Source: Diplolepis rosae
Lineage: Eukaryota > Arthropoda > Insecta > Hymenoptera > Diplolepididae
NCBI GenBank assembly: GCA_030998225.1
Contig: JAPYXD010000308.1
Coordinates: 6,210,001-6,274,000, forward strand
DNA: 64,000 nt
Direction: 5' to 3'
The translations under genes were made by a program, and so were the position numbers. The notes below the pieces were generated by a model. The model was given only the letters and a program-made list of their open reading frames with translations. It had not been told where the DNA came from and ran no database searches. Position 1 is the first letter of the stretch; every line of letters begins with the position of its first letter. This document shows, piece after piece, positions 46,020-57,974 of the stretch.

Positions 46020-46680
46020 TTTTGAAAGTATGATTAGCAAGGGGGTATTTGAGTATATAGATGACATAGTCATTTTCGCGGAGAATCTAGAGGAACACAA
46101 AAAATTTTTAAAAAAGAATGAAACTTTAAACTAGTCAGAAGATGCAGAAAGGGCGTTTGAATATTTGAAGGAACTATTGTGCTCAGCACCATTATTGCAA
46201 TCCCCTGAAACGAGTAAACCTTTTTTAATAACTACAAATGTTATTGGATCATGCTGTTGGGGGAATCCTATCACAGGGCAAAATCGGAAGTGACAAACCT
46301 ATTGCTTAGACTCCAAGACTAGTCAGGGGCCCAGAATTAAAATATGAAACCTATGAAAAGGAAGATCTAGCAGTAATTCATGCAGTACGAACATCCCGAC
46401 TATTTATATTGGGAATGAAATGCAATATTGTAACCTATCACCAGCCATTAATATGGCTCAAGACAGCAAACTTGAACACTAGAGTTCTAAAGTGGAAACT
46501 TTAATTGTCTGAATACGATCATGAAATCATATACAAACCAGGGAAAATGAAAGTGAACGCAGATGATCTGTCTAGACATCCAGTAAAAATCCAGCATGTC
46601 AATGTTGTTATTCGAAGAGAAGCCCTAAACGAAAATAAAAATAAGAAAAGAAAGCTGTAAGTGAACTACCAAAATATAGA
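46020..46680 (+). pseudogene. Gypsy-type pol remnant (reverse transcriptase end and RNase H)
   Basis: YIDDIVIFAENLEEHKKFL near 46052 is the Tyr-x-Asp-Asp box and following helix of a Gypsy reverse transcriptase. Near 46150-46200 follows AFEYLKELLCSAPLLQSP, the linker to RNase H. Codons near 46510-46580 give SEYDHEIIYKPGKMKVNADD, the conserved RNase H end. Most of the enzyme between these is frameshifted. An env scrap and an LTR follow in the expected order, so this is the 3' half of a Gypsy element; the 5' half is missing. Confidence 0.75.
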
Positions 46681-46779
46681 ATCTATGTCCAAAGAAACAT
46701 TAAGCATGAAGGATGAAAAGAAAACGAAAATGAAAAGCACATCAAAACACAGCTGAGAAATTTGTATAGGGATGTTCTA

Positions 46780-46990
46780 CTGCTACTACTCAGGCATCGG
46801 ACGAGTTCGCCTATAACGTGATGAAAGGACCTGGGTATATGGCAGTAACCGCAGGATAAGTGGTCCACGTAATAAAGTGCTTACCAGTTGAGGTTATGAT
46901 TTAACACGGTCATGAGTCACATGTATGCGCTCGGAAACATGAATCTCTGACGGGCAACGTGTAACACATAAACACATAAAGAAATCAAGG
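46780..46990 (+). pseudogene. Env-like glycoprotein scrap of the same Gypsy element
   Basis: A short stretch with a stop in the middle resembles the env of the second Gypsy element near 61000: both have a Pro-Gly-Tyr-Met followed by a Val-His-Val/Ile-Ile/Val-Lys-Cys-Pro-Val-Glu pattern. Only about 45 codons can be aligned. It lies between pol and the polypurine tract, where errantivirus-like elements keep env. Confidence 0.55.
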
Positions 46991-47058
46991 AATTTCAGGC
47001 TACGCAGATAACACTCAGTAGAATTCAAAAATTACTAGTAAGAGTTTAAAAAGGGGGG

Positions 47059-48211
47059 TGTTACATGCTACACAAATTTAGGATGTATTTTTGTGTCAAA
47101 TAATAAGTAAAATTTTAACTTTTATTCAAAAATATAGCCGCGAAATATTCAAGAGAACTTTAAATTATAAAATTCAAGAGTGAGATGGAGTTTTCATGAT
47201 TAAGCGGTTGCACCAATTTGGTAGCTTGAAAAAATGAAATATAGGTTAAATGGATGCAGAAGGGATGCTGTATGGGCCTGATATCGCAGATTAGAGGTCA
47301 TTTTCATTTTATTCACGACTGAACCATAATGAAAGCTTTAAACGCGTCTTTCTTGAAACTGCATTTTTAAAGTCGGTGAGCATTTTCAAAGTCGGTGATT
47401 TTCAGAATTTTTGGACTAAAGGAACTAATTTTTTTGTTTTACTGTTCTAGCTTGAATCTGGCCCGAGTTATCGTGCCTACCGTACGACTATCTATTTTTG
47501 CAGCGCTCCAGTATATCGTCTTCAAGCCGTCATTTTTGCAAAAAAAATTATTTTTCAGTTTAATAGTAGTGTCAAGTCCCACGACGTATTTGAAGGTACT
47601 ATAGGTACAGGCTAGGTCAGGGCAAAATTTGGAGAAGTTACTGAGAGAGAGAAAACTCCCGACAGAAAAAAGAAGGATATAACTACGTCACGCATAGCGG
47701 GATACTGCGCAATGCGTGACGTCACGTAAAAATAAAATATAAAAAGGACACGCCGCCAGGGTTAAAATCAGTCTTCTGAGCAGAATTTAAGTGCGGCGTT
47801 TTCGAAAGCTTTAAAAGGGATTCCCATTGTGAAGTACGTGTACAGTGCAGTTCACCAGTTGTTAAGACCCGAGAGTCATAAATTTACCGTGGTCCGTTTT
47901 CCAATCTTTGAAAGAATCTTAGACCCAATGTCCAAGAAGTATAATTACTGTGTCTTCGTCGTACCTGTGTGATACGAATTCTTTCTTCGTCACACCTGTG
48001 TGATTTATTCTGTAATAAATGTATGAAGTTAAATTTCAATTTATTTATACATATTAACTTCACGATTTGAAATAAATTCAATTTTTCTAACTTTACTAAA
48101 AATTGTGTTCTTTACTGCCTTATCCTCATTTCTAAGCGAGGATCATTTGATCCTAAGTTAAAACGAGGAACCTTCGAATTAAGTAAGTATTTACGTGGTT
48201 GTGACGTAACA
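47059..48211 (+). mobile_element. Gypsy 3' LTR with polypurine tract
   Basis: AAAAAGGGGGG (about 47048-47058) is a polypurine tract directly before TGTTACATGC at 47059. The proposed LTR ends ACGTAACA at 48211, giving the inverted TGTTAC/GTAACA termini. It holds a TATA box at 47738 and an AATAAA near 48015. No matching 5' LTR is present in the window. Confidence 0.7.
47685..47760 (+). promoter_or_regulatory. LTR promoter with paired CRE-like sites
   Basis: ACGTCACGCAT (47685) and ATGCGTGACGT (47712) are perfect 11-bp inverted copies; the second overlaps the palindrome TGACGTCA at 47717-47724, a CREB/ATF-type site. TATAAAAAGG follows at 47738 and a TCAGTC start-like motif near 47768. Confidence 0.55.
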
Positions 48212-49062
48212 TACTACCTTTTTTCTAATACATCCGCCGGGAAACACAAGTGCGTTAAGAAGGTAACACAAAGATTAATAATAAAATAGAGAAAAAACAT
48301 ATATTTATTATAAACATTTCTTTGGACTAAATTTTCAATAAAAGAAGTTTCCAAATCATGCTGAGGCTAGCCTAAGTGACTAAAATAACCTATTTTATTC
48401 TAACTTGTTAACGAAGTTTTAATTTAAGTTTAAACAAACAAAAAACAGCGCACGAAACTATAAGTCCTTTTTAGATTCGTTGAATGGTCACCATAGATTA
48501 CGATCATTCGGGTAAGGTATAATTCGAAGTGCTTGTGTTGTATTGTTTATAACTTTTATTTAAACTCTGTTGATTAAAAAAATATTTTTGATTGCAAAAG
48601 ATTGTCCAAGGACTTGTACTCAAGTCTAACTTGTCCAATATAATAAAAATATTTTATGAATGTCTCGAAATTTAAAAAAATTTAAAATTGTTACAAGTCG
48701 GGACTTTCCCCTTATCCCTTCCACTTAGTTGAGTCATATCCACTAGTCGTAAGGGTCTTGCCCCTTAGACTAAGACAGTGTCTTCCTAACGCTTAAAGAA
48801 GCAGCTTGTAATAAAAGAAGTATCGAATAAAGGACATTATATCAGGAAACTGATATAACTCAAAATAGATATTACTTATCATTCTTTATTCAGCATAACA
48901 AAATATTTATGTGCAAAAAAGACGCTTTCGACAGCGTTGGAATTCGAGCCCAGGTCTTTCGATAATTTGAAATCATATCTCGAATCTGGTATGATCATTG
49001 TTTTAAACAAATTTGTTTAATTGTTTATAAACTATTTAAAAATAAAAAGGGAAATAAAATAA
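48212..49062. other. Sequence between Gypsy elements
   Basis: No gene. Near 48917 a segment GACGCTTTCGACAGCG followed by TTCGAGCCCAGG is related to one arm of the 49198-49332 palindrome. Confidence 0.4.
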
Positions 49063-49332
49063 ATTAGGTGAGTTTAAAATTTTTGTCACTGCCTACATTA
49101 TCGGATGTTCACTAGTCGCGTATCAGATAGGATACGTTGTCGACAGGTGTCCTCATGAACAATTTCAAACTCTTATATCGCAAATAATGCAATGAAATTC
49201 AAATATTTAAAGAATTTGAAAATCTTTCTGTGGAAAAAAAGACGCTTTTGACTGCACTGGGTTTCGAGCCCAGCGCAGTCGAAAGCGTCTTTTTTTCTAC
49301 AAAAAGATTTTCAAATTCTTTAAATATTTGAA
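49063..49332. repeat. Near-perfect 135-bp palindrome beside a solo palindrome arm
   Basis: 49063-49180 is a single arm of the element at 22753-23068. Directly after it, 49198-49332 is an inverted repeat centred at about 49265, with arms of about 63 bp and very few mismatches. The arm tips are GACTGCACTGGG and CCCAGCGCAGTC around TTTCGA. The sequence GGGTTTCGAGCCC looks like a tRNA T arm. No coding. Confidence 0.85.
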
Positions 49333-49364
49333 TAAAATAAATTATTTTATTATTTTATTATGTT

Positions 49365-49860
49365 ATGTATTACGATACAGAGGAATGTAATGTAAAAATT
49401 GAACTGCGCATGCGCCTATCACAATACAGCCGAGCGTAATCTTCTTATTCTTCTTCTTCTTCGTACAGCGTTAGCACCGTACTGACAAAGCCTTGTACAT
49501 TTAAACTGCGCATGCGTCTATTGCAATACGCTGCTACATCACAAGATCGAGAAAATCAAATTTTCCGGAAGTATTCGCGAAATGTCGAGTGAGATGGGCG
49601 ATAATCACGGCAATTTCGACCTTTTCAGATTGGATTCGAGTGTACGCATAAAAACTCGTATATGCGCCGAAGTCACATAATATAGAATATGTCTCGGCTT
49701 CATCTCGACTTTGCCTTAGCTACGCTTCGGCTACGCCTCGACTACGCCCCACCTAAGCCTCGACTATGCCTTGGCTTCGATCTCCTGCGAGCATTGTCGC
49801 TCGTCGCGTAATAACCCTCATTTTGTGCCTAGGCACATAATATACTAATATGTATTTTTC
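49365..49860 (+). repeat. Dispersed repeat family, copy B
   Basis: Matches 39258-39848 from GTATTACGATACAGAGGAA to AGGCACATAATATACT. It contains the TTC microsatellite and about nine diverged 11-bp units at 49692-49785. It lies immediately upstream of Gypsy gag. Confidence 0.75.
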
Positions 49861-49954
49861 AAGAAATCTTGTTACAAAACATTGATAATAAAAGTAAAAA
49901 TGAATACTCTTAGACAAGGTTCATTAAAACATATTGTAAATTTATAATAACTCA

Positions 49955-51031
49955 ATGTCAAAACCAAATATCTTTTTAGAATTCACCTCAAAAGTTATTA
50001 CACGTATTGAAGCTAAACAAGATAGTCAGCTTGCAAAAATAGTAGATCTAAATCAAAAAGATTCTTTAAAAATAAAAGAATCAATTAGAAATAGAGAACA
50101 TCTAGCCGATAGTAAGTACCAAAATATTCCTGATCCAATTCCTACAGAACAAGAGTTAGATAACACTCTTAAGCTAGATCATTCAAGTTAAGACAAAACT
50201 CTAATGATTAATAAAATCAAAGTATATCAAGTGAAAATCCAGGAAAAACTAGCGATACAGAAGTAATAAATCAAAATAATCCCGTAATAGTAAATAACGA
50301 AGAAATGTCCATAGCCATACGCAATAGCCAGCAGGTATCTATACGAAACGCGCTAGAGAATCGATGGGAGTAACATCCCATTGTCACATTTTATTGTGGG
50401 TTGCATGGAGGCAAGGCAATGCTACCGACACCTGCAGCTCAAGAAAACTATGCACGTTTATTAAGAGGTAAATTATCAAGAGATGCTCGAAAATGAATTC
50501 TTGGTTCAACTTATGCGACTATAGAATAATTAATAGACAAACTAAAAAGGGTATAGGCCCCTGCTAAAAGCGTATACCAATCACAGGGGTAATTAGGTAA
50601 TACATTTATGTGGGAAAGAGAAAATGTACTTCCCCATGGCGCTAGGATTAAAGAAATTGGTGACAAAATCGAAGATGCTCACAGGCTCAATAATAATGGT
50701 CAGGTAGATAATGCTTATAGACAAAATCTTGAGAGACGTAATTCAATGTTTTATACGCCGTTTGCGTCCTGAACTAGAAATTCGAGTAATAGAAAAGGAC
50801 ACATTCAGGGAAGTAATTAATGATACTATAGATACTGAACAAAGTTTGGCTGCAAATTTTGCATTGCGAAGAAATGGAAATACGGATTATTTAAAAAGTG
50901 AAGAAACAACCAATAATAAAAATAATGAAACTACCCGATTTAACGTAACACTTGAAGACAAAAATATTTGTTCAATTTATAAAAAACCAGGTCACACAAC
51001 TGAAAAATTTTTACATTTAAGGGGAATTTAA
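49955..51031 (+). pseudogene. Gypsy-type gag remnant
   Basis: An open frame at 49955-50191 starts MSKPNIFLEFTSKVITRIEA; its role is unclear but position suggests a gag start. From about 50430, codons give LLRGKLSRDARK, ILGSTYATIE and ERENVLPHGARIKEIGDKI, with stops. The frame 50711-51031 then continues through IRRLRPELEIRVIEK and ends CSIYKKPGHTTEKFLHLRG. That end is a CCHC knuckle (C-x2-C-x4-H-x4-C) in which two of the three Cys read Tyr and Phe. Gag packages element RNA. The damaged knuckle and stops make it non-functional. Confidence 0.65.
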
Positions 51032-51889
51032 CTTTCTAAATTTTCAAAAAATCGTTTTTTTTACGTAAAAATGTTCCTTAGTGTCATAGAAATACTGCCC
51101 TAAAATTTTGTTCAGAAATTCGAAATAGAATGCTATAGCTGTATTTATATTGGTACCTACGTAAGACAAAACTGTTTGTAAACAACGCGTCGCGCGACGA
51201 TCGAGCTGCTTCTTGTTTTATATTATGTACATCACATGTATGGGTTTGAAATATATTTCTATATAGTAGAGAGCTCTACAGTTGCTTTCTAATATTTGTA
51301 AAGCGAGCACCCGTTTTATTTTATTGAAATTCATCGAAAATTACTGTTTTGAAAATCGGAAAAAATGCCTGGATGTGGTGGTGATTTAAAACGCTTTAAA
51401 CTTTACTTGCGTTTTTCTCGAAATTACGTTTTTCAAATCTGGGAGACGTTTTTCTCAAAATCGACTAAACCAATCTCAGTAAACCAAATTTTTTTGATAC
51501 TTCATACAAACAACTAGTAAATAAACCTATAAAAAGTTAAAAAAACACCCCAGCTTTTTAAATTCATCCCCAAAACAGGCGTTTTTTCGAAATTTTTATA
51601 AAATTAAAATTAAAATGCATCTTTTGGAAGACGCCCTCTGCAGTAGTAAAAAGTAATTAAAAGTGCCCAAAAAAATTTTTTTGTACACCTTAAAACATTG
51701 TTAACAATGTATGTAAAAAATTATAATTATAAATACAATAGTTTTTTTTTTAATATTTAAATATTGTCTTTTTTTTCAATTTAGAAAGTAAAAGTACCCT
51801 TAAGTAAAGCTCAAGAAGCAGTTCTTAAAGAGGTTCTATCGTAAAACGAATCAACGGTCAGAAAAAGATGAAACTTGAAACATAGTTAT
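51032..51889. other. Insertion-like AT-rich stretch after gag
   Basis: It separates the gag knuckle from the Asn-rich gag tail near 52490, so it is probably part of an insertion (about 51032-52489). Outer ends were not defined. No gene is recognised. Confidence 0.35.
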
Positions 51890-52043
51890 TTAACACGTTG
51901 ACTGCCGTGTCACCCGTATTCGGGTGACAGCAAAAGTTCTGATCAGGCCACGTCACCCGTATTCGGGAGACGCTTATTTGTATGTATCGCGCGTGGCCTG
52001 ACGGAGATTTTCTTACAAAGTTGCGTGGTAGTCAACGTGTTAA
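51890..52043. mobile_element. 146-bp piggyBac-like MITE
   Basis: TTAACACGTTGACTGCC starts at 51890 and the complement GGTAGTCAACGTGTTAA ends at 52043. Inverted repeats agree except at one position, and TTAA duplications lie outside. Inside, GTCACCCGTATTCGGG occurs twice. TTAA plus a CAC-start TIR fits piggyBac-type mobilisation. Confidence 0.8.
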
Positions 52044-52489
52044 ATGCGTAAAAATGAATCAGACAAATTTTCAATACTCCAGGGTATCTGTGAGCCAAGA
52101 TATTTTAATAAATATTTTCCGTCATTTAACATGTGCTCTTATGGAAAACTATCTTTTCATCGTTTTCAATTACCCACCACACATTTATTAACGGTTGAAT
52201 ATTGATGAAATCTTTTATAATAATAAGAAAAATATCTAAAAAACATTTTCAGCTTACAATATTGTTAGAAGGGTACTTGTAAATCAATAAAAATGGAAAT
52301 AAATGTTTCAAAAATCATGATATTGAGTGATAATGTAGTAGATATGGCAACACCGCAGCCGAGTATACGTTGGTAGGTTATGGCGTGCTATTCAAAAAGA
52401 AACATTGAGCCTACATACACGTTTGCCCTATCATAGTATTCACACCTCAATGCCTTAGATTTATAATCTAGTTCAATAAAATTCCTCTT

Positions 52490-53600
52490 ATGATGCCAAA
52501 TTTAGAAGGGACACTAAAAAAAGTGTCAAAGATATAGTAATTTCAATGGCAAAAAGGTAGTAATAATAATTTTTCAAAAAACAATTACAATGATTTTCCA
52601 AATAAGAATTTTTTAAGGAATAAAAAGTATAACTCCAATAATAACAACAATCATTTTTTACAAAAAAGAAATAACAATTGCAGGAATAACAATAATAATG
52701 TTTTACAACAAAAATAACAATATTTTTTCTAGAAATTTATACAATAATAATAACAATGTTAATAATAATAATAGACAATTGAATCCAGGACAGTATCACA
52801 AGGAAAAAAAAGTAAAGATAAGCCAATAGGATATGCTTCACGTAGTCTGAATGATACTGAGTGAAAATTGTAAAAATTGAACTGCGCATGCGGCCATAGC
52901 CATGAAACGAAGCTCAATCCTTCTTCTTATTCTTCTTCTTCTTCGTGCAGCGTTAGCATCTTACTGGCAAAGCCTTGTACATTTGAACTGCGCATGCGTC
53001 TACTAAAATCCATTACTACTACACAAGATTGATAAAATCAAAATGGCCGGGACTAGTCGTGACATATCAAGTGTAATGACTAGCGCCGCAAACAACTACA
53101 ATACTAGATTAGATTCAAGTTTACGCATAAAAACTTGTATACGCACCGGAGACACATAAAATAGAATACGTGCCAATGCACACAATTCAGGAAATTACGA
53201 GACTCGCGATAATGCTCGCAGGACTGATCGCGCCTCAGCATTGTCGCTCGTCACGCAATAACCCTCATTGTGCGCCCAGGCACGTAATATACTATTATGT
53301 GACTCATTTTCGTCCTTATTTGTATGGATGAAAATTCACTTTAGTAACTGATCACAAACTTCTAGTTTGGTTTTGAAAATTCTAAGAACCTTTGTTCACG
53401 AGTTTCATGAGATTGAAACTCGCAGAATATGATTTTGATGTAGTTTACAAGGCAGGCAAAATGAATGTAAATGCAGACGCTCTCTCAAGAAACCCTATTG
53501 ATGATAAAAAAGAGGAATCAAAACATTTACAAATGAATAAAAACTATTTTGATTTATGACTTCTAATGAAAAAATGACTACCAAGAAATAAACATGAATA
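52490..53600 (+). pseudogene. Gypsy gag tail and RNase H, split by repeat copy C
   Basis: About 52540-52790 encodes an Asn-rich tail (runs of Asn with Gln, Lys and Phe). It passes straight into KDKPIGYASRSLNDTE near 52810-52860, a piece of RNase H, so protease and reverse transcriptase have been deleted. Repeat copy C interrupts at 52866. RNase H resumes near 53312 and ends with LKLAEYDFDVVYKAGKMNVN and ADALSRNP. The frame stops soon after and has frameshifts. Confidence 0.7.
52866..53308 (+). repeat. Dispersed repeat family, copy C, inserted in RNase H
   Basis: Matches copy A from AATTGAACTGCGCATGC to AGGCACGTAATATACTATTATG but lacks the 11-bp minisatellite. Gypsy RNase H codons lie directly on both sides, which fixes it as an insertion. 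Confidence 0.8.
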
Positions 53601-54131
53601 CTCTAAAAATGAGGTCAAACCTTTAAAACGAAGAAACTTGAATCCAGTAATCGTACCAGACGACGTAGATCATTTCAGCGAAATTTCAGAAGCCCAAATG
53701 TTAATTATTAACTCGAAAATCCGTGACTTTTTCCACGACTTTCTTAGTGAAGAATCATTTACTGAGATTGGTAAGTATATTTTAGAATACACAAATTTAT
53801 TCAAAATTCAGGCTTCAAGGCTCATTTTTATGACAATCTTTTTATTAAGCCCAGTATTTTCCAAAAAATACGAAAATACCTATATCATGGAAAACTACAA
53901 CTACAAGGGGTCGAAAGAAAAGACAACAAGAAAAAGCCAAAAATTTAAATCAAAATCAAGAAGAATTGAATGACAATTTCTCTTCTAAACCTTATGTAAA
54001 AAAAACCACACGGTAGGCCAAGAAAAACTCTACTTACAGATTTGAATAATATCCCCTCTCGAACAACAAGAAAAAGAAGTAGACCAAGAAAACAAATAAA
54101 TGAAGATGAACTTTTAGAGGTATTGCAACTA
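53601..54131 (+). pseudogene. Gypsy pol linker between RNase H and integrase, first part
   Basis: Open stretches encode a basic linker with repeated Arg-Pro-Arg-Lys motifs (GRPRKTLLTDL and RSRPRKQINEDELLE) resembling AT hooks. The frame 53638-53973 starts MNPVIVPDDVDHFSEISEAQ. It is cut at TA (54130-54131) by a mariner and resumes after 55920. Confidence 0.45.
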
Positions 54132-54715
54132 CACGGTGTGTCCCGAAAATAAACGAACTTTATATTTAAATCATACAACATGCAGCGCCATCTATTTAAA
54201 ATTTGCAGAATTAAAAAAATACATTCATCCTCTTTCAAATGCACCTAAATCCATGTAAATCGGATGACAGATGTGAAAGTTACAGCCATTTCAATAAAAG
54301 AAAAAGTGTGCTAATGTTACAAAACAAAAATGGAACAAAGAGCAAATATAAAATTTTGAGTTAAATTTGAAAAAAATTCGCTGAGACATACGAATCGATG
54401 AAAAAAGTTTATGGTGATGATTGTATGAGTTGAACTCAAATTTATACGTGGTTTACACGATTTAAAAATGGCCGTGGCGATTTAAATGATGATCCAAGAC
54501 CTGGACGACCAGAAGCATCAAATCGTGTTGAGTTAGTGGAAAATGTACGTGAAATAATCGCTATCGATGCAAATTTCACTGTGAGAATGCTGGCAGAAGA
54601 ATTCAATTTATCTTACTGTACAATCTACACAATATTAACTGAAGATTTGGGTAAAAGAAAGGTCTTTGCACATTTTGTTCCACATCAGTTAAATGCACCA
54701 ACTCACAAGACCAAA
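54130..54715 (+). pseudogene. Mariner with intact 5' end, truncated (copy 8)
   Basis: CACGGTGTGTCCCGAAAATA opens at 54132 after TA. ATGGAACAAAGAGC near 54330 starts the transposase. Readable pieces include YESMKKVYGDD, WFTRFKNGRGDLNDDP, RPGRPEASN, RMLAEEFNLSYCTIYTILTE and KVFAHFVPHQLN. The element breaks off near 54715, before any catalytic Asp. Its 5' end also occurs alone at 35333-35543. Confidence 0.7.
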
Positions 54716-54846
54716 AAAGTCAACAAATGTACAGCCCGTCACACAATATTCCGAACATTCGTTGGAGAGCTACTATTATTGTGCGTCTTTTTCAGTATAT
54801 GTAATTCATTTGAAGCGTAAATAACAATAATTTTTTTCACTCAAAT

Positions 54847-55866
54847 ATGTCGAACTTTGTGCCTCAAAAAGTGTTTTTGCGGGGAGTTCTTCTTCATTAC
54901 TTTAATATGAAGAAAACTGCTGCCGAAAGTTATCGTATTTTGGTGGAAGTTTATGGTGAACATGCTCTAACTGAGCGAACGTGCCAAAAGTGGTTTGCAC
55001 GATTTAAAAGTGGTGATTTTGGCTTGGAAGGCGAAGAACGTCCTGGACAGCCAAAAAAGTTTGAAGATGAAGAACTGGAAGCATTACTCGATGAAGATTG
55101 TTGCCAAACACAAGAAGAGCTCGCAGAATCTTTGGGAGTCACTCAAGCAGTCATTTCAAAACGTTTGAAAGCAGCCGGATACATTCAAAAGCAAGTAAAT
55201 TGGGTTCCACATGAACTCAAGCCGAGAGACGTTGAAAGGCGTTTTGCATGTCCAAAATGCTGCTGGAACGCCACAAAAAGAAGTCATTTTTGCATCGGAT
55301 TGTTATTGGTGATGAAAAATAGATCCATTACTACAGCCCCGAGCGCTAAAAATCATATGTGAAACCCGGCCAACCAGCCAAAATCAACGGCAAAGTCGAA
55401 TATCAGATTCGATTTCGATTCAAGTTGATCAGAAGGGTGTGCTGTATTATGAGCTGCTAAAACCGGGTGAAACCATCAATGGAGAACGCTACCGAACACA
55501 ATTAATCCGTTTGAAGAGAGCAATAGCCGAAAAACGCCCGGAGTAGGCGACCACACACGAGGCAATAATTTTCCATCATGACAACGCTCGGCCCCATATT
55601 GCTATTCTGGTTAAGAACTATTTGGAAAACAGTGGATGGGAAGCTTTACCCTACCCGCCTTATAGCCCAGATCTTGCCCCTTTTGACTACCCTTTGTTCC
55701 GGTCGATGCAGAACGCCCTCACTGGAATGCGGTTCACACCAGAACAGGGTATCAAAAATTGGCTTGATTCATTCTTTGCCGCCAAACCGGCGCAGTTCTT
55801 TGAATGCACAAATTGCCAGAAAGATGGGAAAAAGTCATAGCTTCAGATGGGCAATACTTTGAATAA
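54847..55866 (+). pseudogene. Mariner transposase pseudogene (copy 9)
   Basis: The ATG at 54847 gives MSNFVPQKVFLRGVLLHYFN, TERTCQKWFARFKSGDFG, KKFEDEELEALLDEDCCQTQ, ESLGVTQAVISKRLKA and NWVPHELKPRDVERRF. It then shifts frame at about 55246. The first Asp region, VIGDEK, is in the new frame and is followed by a stop. Later pieces are YYELLKPGETINGERYRTQL, IIFHHDNARPHIAILVKNYL and YPPYSPDLAPFDYPLFRSM, with a TAG after KRPE. The last codons end GQYFE and TAA at 55864-55866. All three Asp are visible, but stops and shifts make it dead. It abuts copy 8, and both interrupt the Gypsy linker. Confidence 0.8.
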
Positions 55867-55919
55867 TACTATTGTACATGTTTTTCTTAAATAAACGTTC
55901 AAATTTTGAAAAAAAAGCC

Positions 55920-56430
55920 GCACGAATTAAGTTATAGATCCAATATATGCGCAAAAAAGAAGCCAAACAAAAATAAAATCAGATTCCGACTCTGATCCTG
56001 ATTACTTAGATTATTCAAAACAAACTGAAGCAAGAAACAGCAAAAAGAAAAATGCGAAAAAGCCCAAAGAAATTACAAACCTGAAAGCGAAGAAAGTGAA
56101 AATTATTTTTTAATCTCCGAAGATGAAATCAGTGATATTGAAAGCGCACAGGAAGGGAAATATGGAGAAAATTAAGAAGAAAATTACGAAGATTATTTTG
56201 AAGATAATTTTGACAATAATTTCAAAGAGAACTTTGAAGACAATTTTGAAGAAAATTTCGAAGTAAACCATGAAGTAAACTTGGAAGAAACATTTGAAGA
56301 GCCTTATTTTGAAGAAAATTTGAAACTAAACCAAAGATATCAAATAAACTTTAAAAAGACGATGATGATCATGATGATGATAATGGTCTACTCCAGAACC
56401 CCCTGCACCCAACTTAAAATGAACCAGGCA
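55920..56430 (+). pseudogene. Gypsy pol linker, acidic repeat part
   Basis: Codons give SDSDPDYLDYSKQTEARN, then in another frame a run of short Phe/Glu/Asn repeats such as ENFEDNFEENFEVN. It is a strongly acidic low-complexity linker that leads into the integrase region. Confidence 0.45.
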
Positions 56431-56439
56431 AATTTTAAT

Positions 56440-57914
56440 GAATAAAAAAAATTTTTGAATGTCGCGATCAATTAACGACGCGAAAAGATAATTTTGGATA
56501 TTTTGTTACAACAAATGGAACTTTTCGTTATTATCGATCGAAAACTCTAGAAAAACGTGAACGTTTACCGAAATTTAAAAATTTACTAAAAGAAAGAGCA
56601 AAAGGAATTAAAAAGGGAAACTAATATCATTTTGCTCTTTTAATTAAAGAAGAAACTGAGGATAATTTATCCGAAACTTTAAATAATATAAAATTATCAA
56701 TTTACTCATTACATCAATTATCTCAAAAATTTAAATTACGATCAATTAGTATTTCAAAGACTTAAGAATTCAACCATATAGCTTGGGAAGAAATAAAATT
56801 AATTTTTGACTTAGTTTTTGAAAACTCACTTACGAAAATAATAGTTTGTAACGGCATGACGTAATATCCGATAAATGAAAAAAGATCCCAATTAATTGAA
56901 GAAACTGATTCTTCAGCATTAGGAGGCCACGAAGGCGTCACGAAAACATATAATCGAACTCACTTACAAAATTTCTGGGAAAATATGAAAGTAGACATTT
57001 AGAAATATATTCAAGGCTGTTTACAATGCCAACTGAAAATCAATCAGAGTTAAAACAAAGAATCCTATGGTAATCACTGACACATCCACTACTGCTTTTG
57101 AAAAGATATCAATGGATATTGTTGGCCCACTACCTGAAAATAAATCTGGTAACTTATATATTCTAACTATACAAGACAATTTTACAAAATATTCTTTAAC
57201 AATACCTCTTCCTAATCATCAAGCTAGTACGATAGCAGATGCTTTCGTGAAAAAATTTATTTGCTTATGTAGATCGCCACAATGAGTATTTACTGACAAA
57301 GGGAGAGACTTTTCAAGTAATTTATTAAAAAGATTGGTAAAACGTTTTAGAATTAAACAATTTCGAACCACAGTATCTCACCCCCAATCAAACGCATCGT
57401 TAGAACGTTCACATTATATTTTAGGAGAATATTTCAATTAATTTGATGCAAAAATGCAGAGTCGGATGATCGGCTTGAACTAGGAATGTTCTCATATAAT
57501 ACTACTGTATATGAAGGCACAAAATGTACATCTCATGAACTAGTTCTTGGTAAATTAGCTCACGAACCTTCTAGTTAACCTTTATAACAATAAAAATTAC
57601 AAACGCACGATAATTATTTAATTAATTTCGTAACACAACTACACGCAATGCGAACACAAGCAAGAAAGAATCTCATTTCATTAAAAGAAAAAACAAAAAT
57701 ATATGATGATAAAAAAATTAATCCTTTAGGAGTGAAAATAGGAGATAGCGCATTTTTATTAAAAGGAGTTAAAATAAAAAAACTTGACAACGATTATACA
57801 GGGCCTTTTGAAGTGTTGGAAGTGTTGAGAAAAGGAAATTTCAAAATCAACTATAAACGAAAACCTACTGTAGTTCACATTAATAGACTAAAACGTTCGC
57901 ATGTGCACGTATAA
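56440..57914 (+). pseudogene. Gypsy-type integrase
   Basis: Frames read DNFGYFVTTNGTFRYYR and an N-terminal zinc-binding region: GGHEGVTKTYNRTH near 56920 and CLQCQ near 57022 (His-His-Cys-Cys). The catalytic core has ISMDIVGPLPENKSGN (first Asp), VFTDKGRDFSSNLL (second Asp) and SNASLERSH (Glu). The last frame, 57648-57914, ends GPFEVLEVLRKGNFKIN and VVHINRLKRSH, the GPF/Y-type C-terminal module. Integrases of this kind join element cDNA to the host genome. Stops lie after MKVDI, after CRSPQ, and after EYFN, so it is inactive, but all three catalytic residues remain. Confidence 0.8.
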
Positions 57915-57974
57915 CAATGAATGAATAAAAATAAAATGTCTCTCCTTTAATGATAAAAAAATTTGTTTAAATAT

